64,000 bases of DNA from Anseranas semipalmata (lineage: Eukaryota; Chordata; Aves; Anseriformes; Anseranatidae). Positions 26,501 through 41,500 of the stretch are shown in pieces (position 1 is the stretch's first letter; every line of letters starts with the position of its first letter). Made by a program: the position numbers and the translations under genes. Under the pieces are notes generated by a model that was not told the origin of the DNA, did no database searches, and worked only from the letters and a program-made list of their open reading frames with translations. The stretch lies in NCBI GenBank assembly GCA_013399115.1, contig VXAA01000089.1:398518-462517 (forward strand). The letters run 5' to 3'.

Positions 26501-29500
26501 CAAATGTGTGGATACTACTTCCTATTAAAACAAAAGCCTGAGAGTCATGCAATATTAATCACTTGATAATTAACTCAAACTTGAATCATTTAGCTCTTTG
26601 CCTAATAATCAACAGCTGCAAACTCACATGTTAGTATATAATATTAGTGTAATCTATATACAAAGATTAGTTCCTTCTGGAGTTAATTCACCAGAAGAAT
26701 TAAATAAACTTTCATAGTTATCTTTTGGGAAAAAGCCAAGATTTTTATGAGGGAAACCTCAAGGAAAACACATTTACCAAATGAAAATAGGAAAAAAAAA
26801 AAAAACCTTTAACTGAGAATGGCTTGCAGAAAATGTCATTCTAGTTTTCCTACTACAACCAATTCTCACAAAGTATAGATGTGTATACTTCACATGGAAG
26901 CTCAAACAATGCATCAATATTAACATCTGTCTTGTCCAGGCACCGAAAGTCAGTATTATTCCTACCATATCTTCTTTCATTTAGTATTTAAAACTATTAT
27001 AATGGCAAGAATCCAGTTTTCTGTATCATCAAGTCTGGCAACCTTATTTGCAAAACTGTTCCAGTGAAAAAAATTCATTTCATCTTATTTAAAGGAAACA
27101 CTACCTCTGTTTTCTTAGAAACAACTTTCTTCTTATTTTTTTTTTCCACCTGATGATACATACTGCAAAAATAAGCAGAGACTTTCAATTTATCTTGTAA
27201 ATGGAAGGATTAAGAGTAGCATATCTAACAGTGTTTAAGCATCCAACTCTCTCAGTTCATGTCCTATGTGGTAGGACAAAATGGTGTAAGTGTCCACTCC
27301 ATCTGTTAACTGCAACAAAGACGGTGACTTACAACAAGAGCATTCAGCTTGAAGTCTCAAACAGAAAATGCAAAAGGGTACACTTCCAAACACACAGGGA
27401 TTTCAGGCTTTCTTTTACATATGCAGACACATATGCAGAAATAAACCTGAATACTCCTGTCACCTTCAAGATATGAAGGTTTTTTTTTTGTTTTTTTTTT
27501 TTTACTGGTGCAAATGTAAGTATTGTAGACAATGCACACCCACCAAAAATCCTAAACTCATGATGGAACACATTCTGTCATTGAGATCAGTTTAGGGCTC
27601 TGAAGGACCCTCTAGAGGCTCTACTAACATAGTGTACATAATCTATAATGGATTAGAAAAATGTAATAAAGAATTTATAAATCAAACCAGACTGAAGAAT
27701 TTTTGCTTTTAATAATGAGAGAGAGAAGAGAAGAAACAGGGGAGAAGAAACAGGGGAGAAGAAACAGGGGAGAAGAAACAGGGGAGAAGAAACNGAAGAA
27801 GAAACAGGGAAGAAGAAACAGGGAAGAAGAAACAGGGAAGAAGAAACAGGGAAGAAGAAACAGGGAAGAAGAAAGCTTTTGTTTGTGGAAAACGGAAGTA
27901 GAAAATAAATTCTTAACACAAGAGGGTAAAAGTCAAGTTAATCAATCCTGAACTGTCATAGGAAAAAAAAAAAAAACAACTGATGAATCAATTAAGCTTA
28001 CTTTACTTACAAAGCTATTTTTTATATTTGGACAATTTTTTTTTCCTGGATATTTTTAGTACTTCAAAATATTACTAAATTTACTTACTGAATTTATCAC
28101 CAAAAGTTTCATGACATTATGATATGCTGTCTTTATGAGAATCATTTAACAGTTTACCTATTCGCTTTTGCATTGTGATCAACTCGAAGTAAACAGAAAA
28201 GATTATTCTCAAAGAGAATAAAAACAGGGTAGTTGCACAGACTTTCCAGTACTGCACACCACCAAATATTGTTTTAGAAAGGGAACCAAAGACTTTAGAA
28301 CATCACATCATCTCTGGCTGCCAATAAGCACAGGCAAAGCACATGAAAACAGGGTGAGAAGGTTAACATTATGAAGGTTAACATTTTTTTTTTTTGGTAT
28401 CCTAATGTTGCAAAGAATTCTGCTTCACAGCTCAGTTAGTAGAAAGCCATGAATTTCCTGGTTTGACACAGGTATAGCTGCCAGCACCAGACAGTTATAC
28501 ATAATACCTTTTTTTGTGAAATAACAACTTTTTAGGTTGAAAAAGCCATGCCATATCACTGTAGAAAACAGCTTGTCATGTAACCTCATAAGCAAGTAAT
28601 TGTAAGAAGAGGGAACTACTTTTACAATTAGCTAAAGAAACAGTACTGTAAGACAGAATTGCAGAAGCCAGTGAGCTATTTTCAGCAGACGAGATACAAC
28701 CTTGTAAGGAGGAGTTCAGGGTCTAGCATGAAATGAATCCATGCCCAGAGGGCCCAGAAGTCATATATGATATACACTTTGAAATCAATTCCCAGAAATA
28801 TTAAATCTAAAAGCCATATACAATACCTTTTGTTCTCTTTAATTATCCACGTGCAGCTTTCATGGTCCACAGATGAATATAGTTTTCCTTCCATCACAGG
28901 AGGCTGGTCTTTCAGCGTAACACATATGCTGTCAGGGGAAAAGCGTACTTTTATGTCATCCTTAGTGATGTCTTGAGGAATGTGAACTGCTATTGTCACA
29001 TCATCTTCAGTCTGCTGCCAGTAATAGAGAGGGTCTACAATTGAAAACATACAGAAAAATACCAACTAGATTAAAAATCCTGCCCTGGATTCCACAGCAT
29101 GCAATGCTGGGAGATGCAGAGTCAACGTTTGGGTAAGACTAGAAATTAACTTCTACTCTGAACAATTTACTTAAACTATATTCTGATTATAAAATAGAGA
29201 TTTTTTTTTTTTTTAAGCAATGAAGTTCATCTGTGTCCCTTGTCTGGAAAACAATTCATATTCATGTCTATACTTAAATATGCTGATGGAGTTATCCATT
29301 GGGCATTAAATATTACACTAAAGTTATTGTGAAACTTACTGTGAAAGATATTATGAAATTGATAGCCGAGATGTATTTCAATACACTGAAGCATTAGTGA
29401 TCAATAACTGGGTTAAACAGACACAAGGTGCAGCGGTTATGACAAGCTACTCCATACTCAGAAGAACATGCCCTTCAGAAACATGAACATTTTTCCCTAA

Positions 29501-32500
29501 TCTACTTTGGTAGAAGTTACACTGACTATTCAAGAGAAATGGTTTTAAAAGACCAACTAGTCTTCATCTGCCTCAAATGACATGGATAAAATAAAACTGC
29601 CTGCCAAGAGGTAATGACTGACTTTTGCTCCTAGGTCTATAGGCCTGATGCCTATCTTGATTATTAAACTGCTAGAAGAACTCTGCTTCTATGAGAAATA
29701 CGTATACAGAGGAGGGCCACAAAGCTGGTTAAAGGGCTAGAAGGCATGTCCTGTGAGGAGCGGATGAGGACACAGTTTGTTAAGCTTGGAGAAAAGAAGG
29801 TTGAGGGGGGACCTCATTGCTCTCTACAACTTCCTGAGGAGGGCAAATGGAGAGGGAGGTGTTCAGGACGCATGGGATTGGCTCAGATAAGAGGCATTTG
29901 GATAATGCTCTTTATATGTTTTAACTCTGGGTCAGCCCCAAGGTAGCTTTGATAGTTGGACTTGATGATCTCTGTAGGTCCCTTCCAACTGAACTATTCT
30001 ATTCTAAAAAGAAGGCTATGACAACATGACTGAGTAGTGCTCACTTGGGTCACAGAAAACATAACTACAGATGTATTTATCTTCTTTTACACGTTACCTT
30101 CTTATTTAGAGGGAAGTATGGACAGACACATTCTCTGAAATGCCTTGGAAGCTCTCAAGTTGTCACAATACAAGATTTACTTGATCATCTCAGCAACTGT
30201 AACTCTGGAAGGACTCTTATACTGTTGCCGTTACCATGAGTTTCCTGTTTGCTACAGAATCAGTCACAGATGCTACAAACACAGTTCCCAGAAACTATTA
30301 ATACACGAGATGCAACAGCCTTCAGAATTCGAAATTTTGACACAGACTGTATCTGGTATTAAAAGTCTTAATTTATAAGATAACAGAATGAGACCAAAAA
30401 AATACCTGAGACCCTTTATTTTCTACACCATCTTCTAGACTACCTTATTAGCCATCAAATATGTGTGGAGCAGAATATGAAAGAACGAAGAAAAAGCCAA
30501 AATATTGATAAGCAACAGATCCACCTTAATATTTCTTCATATATTGTTGCAATCTCCAAAAAAATCAGAGTATTAGTGCCAGCACATCTTGTTTCATTAA
30601 TTGGTATCTGCTGTGCCTGCAATTTTATACAACTATGCAACTAAAATTATAGCCTAGATTAGGCTAATAGATTTTTGCACCACTGAAAAAAATTGTGCTA
30701 GTATCAGTCAGTTAAGGTAGGTTCATTAGCCTATCTCTCATATTCAGAAGCAAAAATCAAATCTTAAATAACACAATATAGCTACATAATATACATATTA
30801 CAGAACTCAGTGACATTTAGGATTAAAACTTAACTATTAATGGGCTTTTATATACTTCATTTTGCTTTGATCTCATAGAAGAAAAGCATGGATGTCCTTT
30901 GATGAAGTCAATTTTTTTTTCTGAACTACTTTCTTACTGGAGTCTTTCATGAGATTCTGATTCTTAAAAAAAAGAAAACTTTTTTTGTTTTGAAAGGCAG
31001 GATTCATTTACCTATCAGAGATCTTCCTGCTGAACAACTGTTTGGGTGCCATGCTCCCTCCTCTCATTTAAGAAGACTAGCTTCTTAATTTGAACGCTTC
31101 AGCTAGATGCCCAAATTTAGGCAACTTAACCACTTAATGCAATCCTTAGCAAATAACGACTACAGTTCTGTTTGCAAAATATTCTTTTCCTTAGGAAAAG
31201 GAAATTCTTTAAGTGCCTCCGATCCAAAAAGGCTTCTCATATAGATTTATGCACAATACCACTTCCCAGGAAGAAAACAAACATGTTAAAAAGACCTACC
31301 TGTCCATAAAAAAAATCTGGAAGTCAGATTTTAAGACAAACATTTACTGCTAGAGTTTCCAAACAGATGCTAAACTGACAAGCTTTTTCTTTGCCAAAAC
31401 AGAGAGCAGTCTATCATAATCCGCCAGTTAAGTTTTACCTTTCTTTTCACTTGTTGTTTTTGCATCATCATTTTCTTCTAACTTGTCTTCTTCTTCCTGT
31501 ATAAATTTGAATGGTTTGTAGGAAACAACCATTAGACCATCCCCACTCGGCTCTATTGCTGCATAATGGGGGACTGATTTTCCTTGTAAAACTCTCCTTC
31601 TGCAGATTTCATATCTGTGATCACCTATAAAATGAAGAAAAAAAATCTGAGCAGTATTGTTTTTCTAGAACACAGACTTCTTATACAAGAACCTCATTAC
31701 ACTTGAAAATACTAAGCAATCCTACCAGTTAAATAACAGTACTGTAGATTAAAAGGAAATTTCTCATTTGATTTTCAGTGATTTTATTACACACACATCT
31801 TAAAATTAATCTAACATTGCCCTTTTTTCTTATGTCTTCTTTGATCACAGCTAGCCCAGCAATTCACAAAACGACTCTCAGTCTCTGTACAAACAAGTCT
31901 TCCAAATATTTTTTGAGGTGCTATAAAAGGTTGAGAATAACACTTAATTTATAATGGAAAATTGCCTACCCTCCCTTTTGAAGGCCAATGTTTTACAAGA
32001 GTTGAGGAAGTCCTAATTGTTAGCTACTGGCATCAAGGACCACACCATTCCCTACTGTGCTCCCAAACACATGAATACTCATGACTTAAAACACAGGTGA
32101 GGTGATACGTTCTAGAGTGTTCTTCCTACATTAAAATCTAACTGTACTCAGAGTCCTCAGTATTTGGTCAACTTTTGACTAGTAGTGGACAGTACAAATG
32201 GATTTTTAGCGATTAGCAACTTGATAAAACTTTCACATGTGATAAAATTATCTCCAAGAATTGTTTATTTTTTCCACATCTATGCTTCAACTCTTCATTA
32301 AAAGAAATTCACAGATTCACAGAATTGTAGGGGTTGGAAGGGACCTCCAGAGATCATCGGGTCCAACCCCCTGCCACAGCAGGTTCCCTATAGCAGGTTG
32401 CACAGGTAGGCGTCTAGATGGGTCTTGAATATCTCCAGAGAAGGAGACTCCACAACCTCCCTGGGCAGCCCGTTCCAGTGCTCCGTCACCCTCACCGTGA

Positions 32501-35500
32501 AGAAGTTCTTTCACATATTGGTGCGGAACTTCCTATGCTCCATTTTGTGGCCATTGCCCCTTGTCCTGTCCCCACAGACCATTAATTGCTGTACTTGTAA
32601 CTACAACTTTACTTGAAATAAACAAACATACAACAACAAAAAAAAGACAGGGAACTTGATCCTGATGGTAAACAGATCATGACGGTAAAAATCATCTATA
32701 CCACTCTAGTTAGCCCAAAATGTGTTCCTGGTTGACCTCAGCATTAAGTTTCGGGAAACAACAAAGTCACAGAATACAGATAATAATGGATAAGCCAGGT
32801 ATAATTTGGGTCCTCTTAACTAGTTACCTTACTTGCTTATTAGTTCAGAAGTGGAGTAAAGAACAATAGCCAGACTATAATGTAATTCTGGTACTTGGTG
32901 GTGTTAAAGCCCCTCCTCCCTCCTTTTTCTAAAAAGTGTGGGCAAGGTATTAACAGAAGAGATACAGCCATTTTAATCAGATGCAGGGTCAGAGAGCTAT
33001 ACTTCCAGAAGACTCCAGGCAACTAGGAAGCCTGCTTTAACAGAATACCTCAGACTAGATGTATGACAAAAGAGAGTGTATGTATGTTGTACTGGGAAGT
33101 TAACCACTCATACAACATTTTGAAAAGTACAACACATATTTATTATAAAAATTACCTGTGTAAAATCTGAGTAGAGTTTTCATGGGAAGGAAATATCAGA
33201 AACTGAGGAAAATTCAACTTCTAAGACAACGAATGTAAGCATGATAGCTGTTTTTGTTTTTTTGTTGTTCTGGTTTGGTTTTCCTTACCCACTAGTAACA
33301 TAAACGTAAAACACTTACCCTCTTTGCTTATCTCTGCAATTGTAACCCATTCCAAGGTAACATGAAATCCACTTCCTTTTGTGTCCAATTCATCTTTTTC
33401 TACCCTAAGCAGCAGCACAGCTACTGTATGCGTACCAGATTTTACAAATGAAACACTGTGTGCTATAATAAATGGACTGCCTAGTTCTTCATTAAACACA
33501 ATCTAGAAGACAAAATAGTGGTAAAAAGTCAGTCAGTTAAAACTCAAAGTCTCGGAAAGCAGTGAAAGACTACAGTGAACGTCAAATCAGATAAAATTTG
33601 CTTGCCACAAACCACTTTCTTGCCACAAACATTCTTTATTTTATAGAACATAAAATGACATGAAAAACATGAAACATGACACGAAACATGAAAACTAAAG
33701 TCACAGTCACAGAGTGGTTGAGGTTGGAAGGGACCTCTGGAGATCATCTAGTTCAACCCCCCTGCCAAGCAGGGACACCTAGAGCACGTTTCACAGGATC
33801 ATGTCCAGGTGGGTTTTGAATATCTCCTGAGAAGGAGACTCCACAACTTTTCTGGGCAACCTGCTCCAGTGCTCTGTCACCCTCACAGTAAAGAAGTTTT
33901 TCCTCATATTCAGATGGAACTTCCTATGTTTCATTTTGTGCCCATTGCTTCTCGTCCTATTGCTGGGCACCACTGAAAATCTGGCCTCATCCTCTTGACA
34001 CCCTCCCTTCAGGTATTTGTACACATTGAGAAGATCCCCTCTCAGTCTTCTCTTCTCCAGGCTAAACAGGCCCAGCTCTCTCAGCCTCTCCTCCTATGAG
34101 AGATGCTCCAGTCCCCTCATCATCTNNNNNNNNNNNNNNNNNNNNNNNNNNNNNNNNNNNNNNNNNNNNNNNNNNNNNNNGCTGCTTTCCAGCAGGTCAG
34201 CTCCCAGCCTGTACTGGTGCATGGGGTTATCCCTCCCTAGGTGCAGGACCCTGCACTTGCCTTTGTTGGAACTTCATGAGGTTCCTCACCGCACAACTCT
34301 CCAGCCTGTCCAGGTCCCTCTGAATGGCAGCACAGCCCTCTGGTGTATCAGCCACTCCTCCCAGTTTTGTGTCATCCACAAACTTGCTGAGGGTGCACTC
34401 TGTCCCTACATCCAGATCATCAATGAATAAGTGGAACAAGACTGGACCCAGTATAGACTCTTGGGGGACACTGCTAGCTACAGGCCTCCAACCAGACTCT
34501 ATACTGCTGATCACATCCCCCTGAGCTCTGCCATCCAGCCAGTAATAGAGAATAAATGAAAATGAATTCAAGCTGCAGTGGATGAATGAGCATAAGCTCA
34601 ATCTAGCTGTTACTGAAACCTGGTAAAGTCTGAGGATTTGTGAGGCTGGGATGTTAAAATCACTGTAAACCACTGTGTGGTCTAAATACTCAAGAGGTGA
34701 AATTAAATGATGACAAATCCTCAGCATAGGAATTTGATGGTTTTGGTACACTGACAACTCTAATGTAACTTATTTATGGACCAGTATTCTCACTCAGAAC
34801 AGAATAAAAAACTGTTGGTATTTATTACCAAGCCCCAACTCCAACTAAAGAATAGGATGACCAGTTTCCTTGTTACTGAACTCTCAAAAGACATAGGGGA
34901 AGGAGCTACTTAACATGCTGAAATCTTTCAATTCAGGACATATAGTTGATTTCCTGTCAATACTAAACTCCTTGACTGCTTAGGAAACTGTCCTCTAATT
35001 ATAACAAATTCATCTTTCACAAATAAAGAAGAACCATAGACCAAGAAACTCATAGCAGCTGAGGTATAAATGTAACTTAACTACATGTGTGGTGTCCAAG
35101 CAGAATAATCAATACCATTATTAGTATAATAACACCACAGCAATGTGGGTACAAATAATGCTCCTAATCAAGGCTGTTTAAAATAACAGATTTTGTAAAC
35201 TACTTCATCACAAGGAATACAGAAACAGATGCTTCAGTTGCAACCAACAATTTTAAGCAAAAAATATTAAGCACCAACAATTTTCCAGAGCTAAGTGCAC
35301 AATGTGAAAATTTTCTCTACCAGAGCTGTGGAAATACTACTGTTTACATTATATCTGCTCTGCAGGTAAGCCTCAGGGCTACTTATCAAAGCTTTTTAAC
35401 AAGCAGTTTTGTTTAAGTTTTATTCTAGTCTCTGTGAACACACTTTAAAGAAGGGGCAAACTAAATGGTGAATATTTCAAGCAGAATTATGTCAGCACAA

Positions 35501-38500
35501 GCAATCCGGAAGTCTCCTGACTTAAAAACAATAGTAGCTATTAGCTCGATTGATGATAATTTTGGACTTTAAAAAAAATATTTATTATTCCACAAGCCAG
35601 TTGAAATAACAAACAATAAATGATGGTGGGAAAAAAACCTAGCCAGACCCATATGAATTGGGAATGGAAAGGGGAAATGGTTCTTGGAAGAAGTTCAGCT
35701 TGACGAGCACTTAGCCACCTATTTGGAAACACTCACTTTTAGACAGATTCTTTTTCAGTCAAAAAGCTGTTCCCATTCAACCATTTGAATTTTTAGATAT
35801 TTTGCACATGAAGAAATCATCAAAATGATTTTTATGCTTCGACACAAACCCTATATCAATGAGACAGAGTTAAGATTTAAAGCTTAATTCTTCATAACAT
35901 TATATACATGCAATTCTCATACGAAATGCAGGAATAAGAATTACTTGGTAGATGTACAATTCTTAAATATGTTATTGCAAGACTTACCTCCCACTTTTCT
36001 GATGCACTGTCTCCACGCTTGCCTGATTTAATTAAATAGAGTCTTCCTGTTCCATCAGAAAGAGTAACCCATGTGGAAGATGAAAAGTATATTGAGGCAC
36101 AAAGGCGATTATCGTAAGCTGTCAAGTCTGTAGGTAGCCTGAAAACTTCTCTTGGCTTTTGTAGAGCAGTGTCCTACAAGCAGAGTCATGTATCAAGACT
36201 TTAGGAAGTACTTATCAATTCCAGTAGGTATTACAGACAAATTAAGAATAACAAATCTCAATAGCAATTCACCTGTTTCTTTGTGCAGTTGAGCATATTT
36301 GAAAAAAAGTGGGCAGTAAGCGTCACTTCCACATATGTGGAAAAGGTGAGAGAATTTCGTGACTTATTTAGCTTCTGTTTACTGAAAACATAAGTATTTT
36401 ATAATTGGTATTTCAGCACTCCATTTTTTTTCCTGCAATTTTACAGCACTAATTACATTTTGCATTAAAAAAAAAGTTCACCTCTTTTCAATGAGCATTC
36501 CTGTAAAATCAAACATTTACCTCCAATAATTTTAATCCTAATAAGAGCCTGGAGACCATAAGTGAAATGAAAGCCAGAGAACTGTACTCAAAAAAAAAAG
36601 TTAATCACTTCTAAATTAAAACAAATTTTAGCCCATTCTCTTACTCAACTGGTACGCTCAATCTGGTAACATTTTTAAGCTTTCCTATAGTGGTCAGTTT
36701 ATTCAGAAAGTTAGAGAAGTAATAACTGTGATTAGCTAGAAAAAAAAAAAAAGATGTATTAATTCACATCATATTTGCAAATAACTTTTCTATCACATGA
36801 TGATTATACTATGCATCAAGATACAAACTTTTAGTTAGCATACTGTGTCAGTGGCACACTGCAACCTTATTTTTTATTTTACACCAATATTTTTTGTATT
36901 GAAAACCTGGGAAGGGAAACAACTATCTATCCATTACGTACTATGCAAAATACACCCTTCTATTGTAGTAAGGGTGAGAAAGAGGCTAAGAAATAGCAGT
37001 GTAAAAGTACCAGATTAAAACAACATCTCGTTACAGATCCTGGAATTTCAGCCACAAAATGTTCTATCTTCTAAGCAGCTGCTGTCCCTCTGCCTTCACT
37101 CAAGCAATGGATAGCATACAATAGAGGTGGGGGGAAATCATGCATATACATGTCTACTTCGAGTAACAGAAACCCACTCATACTCATCTATGAAATAAGG
37201 CACTGAAAAATACAAAGCAAGATCTTTAGAATAGTTCTTTGCACTTGTGCACGTGTATGCAATACACAAAGAGCACATCTGTGCATGCAAGCAGTGTGGC
37301 CTCATTTCTTGAGAATACTGCATTTGAGACAACTTCGAATCCTTCATATTTTTCCAGATGTTATTAAAATCAGATGTGCATTTAGAACATGTTCAAAGGT
37401 AGGCAAGATAAATTGGATTTGGGTAAGTACCATTTTAATAAGCACCAGCAAAAAAGACCAGATGACAATCAGACAGCCTGCTTGCCTTCTGGGCCTACTT
37501 GAATTCCTATTAGAGATTACTGTGCACTACAAAAAGGCACAAGGGCAATAATGAAACCTGCAATGGAAAAGATGCAAATTAGATTTTTAATTACCAGAAG
37601 CATTCAGGGTCACTCTGTAGATTCAGTTGCACCACAATACCCCTTCAACTAATTTAGAACACATTCAGGAGAGGAGAATGAAAATTAAAAACAAACAAAC
37701 AAAACGCCCTACACCCAAACACTTGGTACAAAGCGTTTTGGCTTCCTCATCTTTTACTTAATTTTTTTAAGGTTCTAATGAAAGACAGTACTTTCTGCAG
37801 TAGAAGGGTTCCACTGTAACTAACAAGTTGTGTGACTACTGTGCAAAGGAAAAAGAATCTAAATCATGGAAAGAAAAAGCATCAGCCCTGGAATAGTGAT
37901 TTACAGGACTATAGTATGTAACATTACAGAAGATCACACTCCTGTCAGCCTTGACGAGAGTTGTAACAGTAAGCTTCAAATAGTTCTGGCTGCAATTCTG
38001 TTTTTAAAACTATCAACTATAAACCATTTAATCTTGTAAGGCCCGCATTAGGTTAATCAGCACGGAGGAAGAATGTCAGGACTCAAAACTTCTGAAAAAG
38101 TAAAAAATTATCTTCACATCACAAAGCCTCTCCCTCAAAAGTCAAGGAAGGAAATGCTCTTATAATATTCTTCCTTTGCTGTTCAGTGATTTAAATTCAG
38201 GCACTTATGAGAACAGCCCCTAACCTCAGCCTGACAATGAACTGAATGGCCTTATTTGAAGTTGAATCAAAACCTGTCCTTAAAGCCTTTTGGTATCAGA
38301 TTCGCTTTCTGACTCACTGTTTCTCTGTTCACCAGGTGATCAACAGGGAATAATAGCAATTCCCTGCTTCAGAAGTATGAGGGGATGCTGAGATACTATA
38401 GCCAGATATACTCACTGGAATTAGGTTTAAATGACAACACACACAGTTTCTTTAAGAAAGAACTATGCACATCTCCTTGTCAGAACCACTTCATCTCCCT

Positions 38501-41500
38501 TCGCTTCTCTGTCAAGATTCTTCCTTTGCTCAAGAGTTTTCCACTTCCCGCGTCTACCTCTCATCTCTTCCACGGGCCTTTAATTCCAGCTCTGCCCAGT
38601 CCTACACACCTTGAGTCTACTGCCTTTTGGCCTCTCTTCTGCTGTGTCCCTTCCAGATTGCATCCAGGTGCCTTCACTATTACAACAATCCTTCTTTAAG
38701 CAGCTCATTTGCCTTACTTGCCCACGATACTAACCCTGCTTTCCAGCCCTTATGTAGCCTAGGCTCCAAATCTGTGTAGAAATTCTGAACAAATGGTTCC
38801 TCCACAGGCTAAGACAGGCAGACCACGCCAGGGTGCGTTCTAGTTGCTCAGAACAAGAAGTCAGTGAGCAGCTACAAGTCGTAAAATGTAAAACACAAGC
38901 TTAAAAATTCCCTCTACTCTTCCCGACACCTCCCCACCCAGGCTCCATTTAACTAAGCACATGCTAGCTCAGTTACACAGTGAAATTTTACTAAGGTTCT
39001 TCGGGATGCCTGTAAGATTTTAATCCTGTAAGTTTTACGATGAAATTGCATTGTTACCAACAGTTTGTCATACTGTACAAATGACAAGTATTTCATAAGA
39101 AGTTTAAAATAAGAATGAGTTTTCCAAGGAGTAGAGAGGGAATGAGAAAAGATAAACACAACAAAAAAAGAAATGAAAAAATTAAAAGTCATGGGTTATA
39201 TTGTGATTTCCACAAAGTAGTCAGGACAAGCAACTCCTCCTTTGCTTCTTGTGCCACTAACGGCTGTCCTGAATTGCAGTTCACTGCAAGTTACAGAAAC
39301 AGCACTCCACAGCAAATTCTTCTTGGTATTCAGAAAGATGGAAATGTGGGTACATTAGGTGTGAGAAGGTTGCCACAATCTCTCAACCCATCAGTTGGAT
39401 ACAAAAAGAAACAGTCTTCTTTGCAAGAAAAGCTGAAAGTCAAGAAAACGACTCCAAATATTTAACTGCTAGAGGAGAAAACTTCGAAGTATTTTCCAGC
39501 TCTACTCCAGTTATTACAAACATCACATGATTTAAAAAGTAAAGTCAGATGAAAAACAAACACACACGTCCACGAGCCCAATCATTCTGTCACTTCACTA
39601 GCCTTTAGGTCTTTAAATCAGAAGTATCAATACCAGCTTACTGAATGGAAGTCTGATAGTTGTAATAGATGAATGTTAAAGCTTTCAAATGATATTTCTA
39701 GCTGAGTTAGGGTAAAAACTTTCTCAACTTGGTATAAATAACATCTGAATATTCACTCATCAACTTACAAAACCTGCTCACGTTCCTTACTTTTCTTTTT
39801 CAATTTATGTTTGATTTTGAGCAAGTGGCAGTCCTATCCAAGCTTCCTGCCATCCCAGATGACACCTTTCTAAACACCTAAGCTGCAGGGATAACTTGTC
39901 ATCTAAGGGTAACTGCAACACACCTCCAAACACAAACCAAAGCTGCAACAGAAATAGCAAACAGAACTATAAATAATTACTTGTTAAAAAAAAACATGTT
40001 CTTTCAGTTTGGATTTAGGATCAGCAGGCTAACATGTTCAATCTTCTCTTAAAGAGAATAACGAAATTCAGTTTAATTGTCTTTTGCTAACTTGTAAACT
40101 ACACTTGGCTGTAACAATATTTATAATATACATTAGGCTAATACATGGGCAGGCACATTTGTAATGAAAGACCTTGTTGATGTTTCTGAATACAAATTCC
40201 TCTTTATACATATTTAAATATATTTCCTCTGCAAAATATCACTATTGCATATTAGGACGCAAGATGGCAATGGTGGCAATTCATTTGATAGTCTGGTATA
40301 ACTAAAACTTACAACAGTATAGTAACAAAATGTCATTTCCTTGAAGACTTCAAGGGACCCACCACTCGAAGGGATTTTTAGATGCAAGAATATATATTTA
40401 GATATATTACACATACAAATGCAAACCGTTGCCTGTTGTAAAATCCTTTATCTAGTTTTATCTGCTAAGAATGAAATGTACAGATGCAGTTTGCTCCTAA
40501 TAACGGAATGTTTTGGGTGCACAGGTGTACAGATGTTGGCAGCAGGAGGGCTGCAGGGGTGGCCTCTGTGAGAAGAGACCAGGGGCTGCCCATGTCAGGG
40601 ACAGCCGGTTCCAGCTGGCTCCAAAACAGACCCAACACAGGACACAGCTGAGCCCATCATCCAAGCTGGTGGCACCTCTTGGAAAACATATTTAGGAAGT
40701 GGTAAAAAACACTGCACAGCAGCAGTGAGAGAGAAGAGCGAGAACAATGAGAAACAGCCCTGCAGACACCAAGGTCAGTGCAGAAGGAGGGCAGGATGTG
40801 CTCCAGGTGCCAGAGCAAAGATTCCCCTGCAGCCCATGGAGAAGACCATGGTGAAGCAGGTTCTCCCCCTGCAGCCCATGCAGGCTCCCATGCCAGAGCA
40901 CGTGGATATGCCCTGAAGGCAGCTGCAACCCATGGAGAACCCATGCAGGGGCAGGTTCCTAGCAGGAACTGCACCCGTGGGAGACCCACCCTGCAGCAGT
41001 CTGCCCCTGAAGGTCTGCACCTGTGGAACAGACCCACCCTGGAGCGGTTCTTGAAGAACTGCAGCCCATGGGAAGAACCCACACTGGCACAGGTCATGAA
41101 GGACAGCATCCCATGGGAGGGACCCCACACTGGAGCAGGGGAAGAGCACGAGGAGGAAGGAGCAGCAGAGATGAAGCGTTACAAACTGACAGCAACCTCC
41201 CACTCCCCATTGTACCCCGAGCCTGAGCTGCTCAGGGGCAGGAAAAGAGGGAAAGGACTCAGGATTGAAGCACTGAAGCTGAGCCTGGGAGGAAGGGTGG
41301 AGGGTGTTTTTAGTTGTCTTTGCTTCTCAACATCCTACTGCATTTTTAATTATCAATAAATTAAATTAATTTTCCCCAAACTGAGGTTGTTTTGCCCATG
41401 ACAGTAGTTGCCAAGTGATCTCCCTGTCTTTATCTCAACCCCCGAGCTTTTCCATCTTACTTTCTCCCCCGACCTGTTGAGGAGGGGGAGTAAGAGGGTG

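Noticed and set aside
40657..41359. Frames of 142-193 codons in NUDCD1 intron 2
   Set aside because: They lie inside LTR copy 3 and are open because of CCCATGG-type internal repeats, not as genes.
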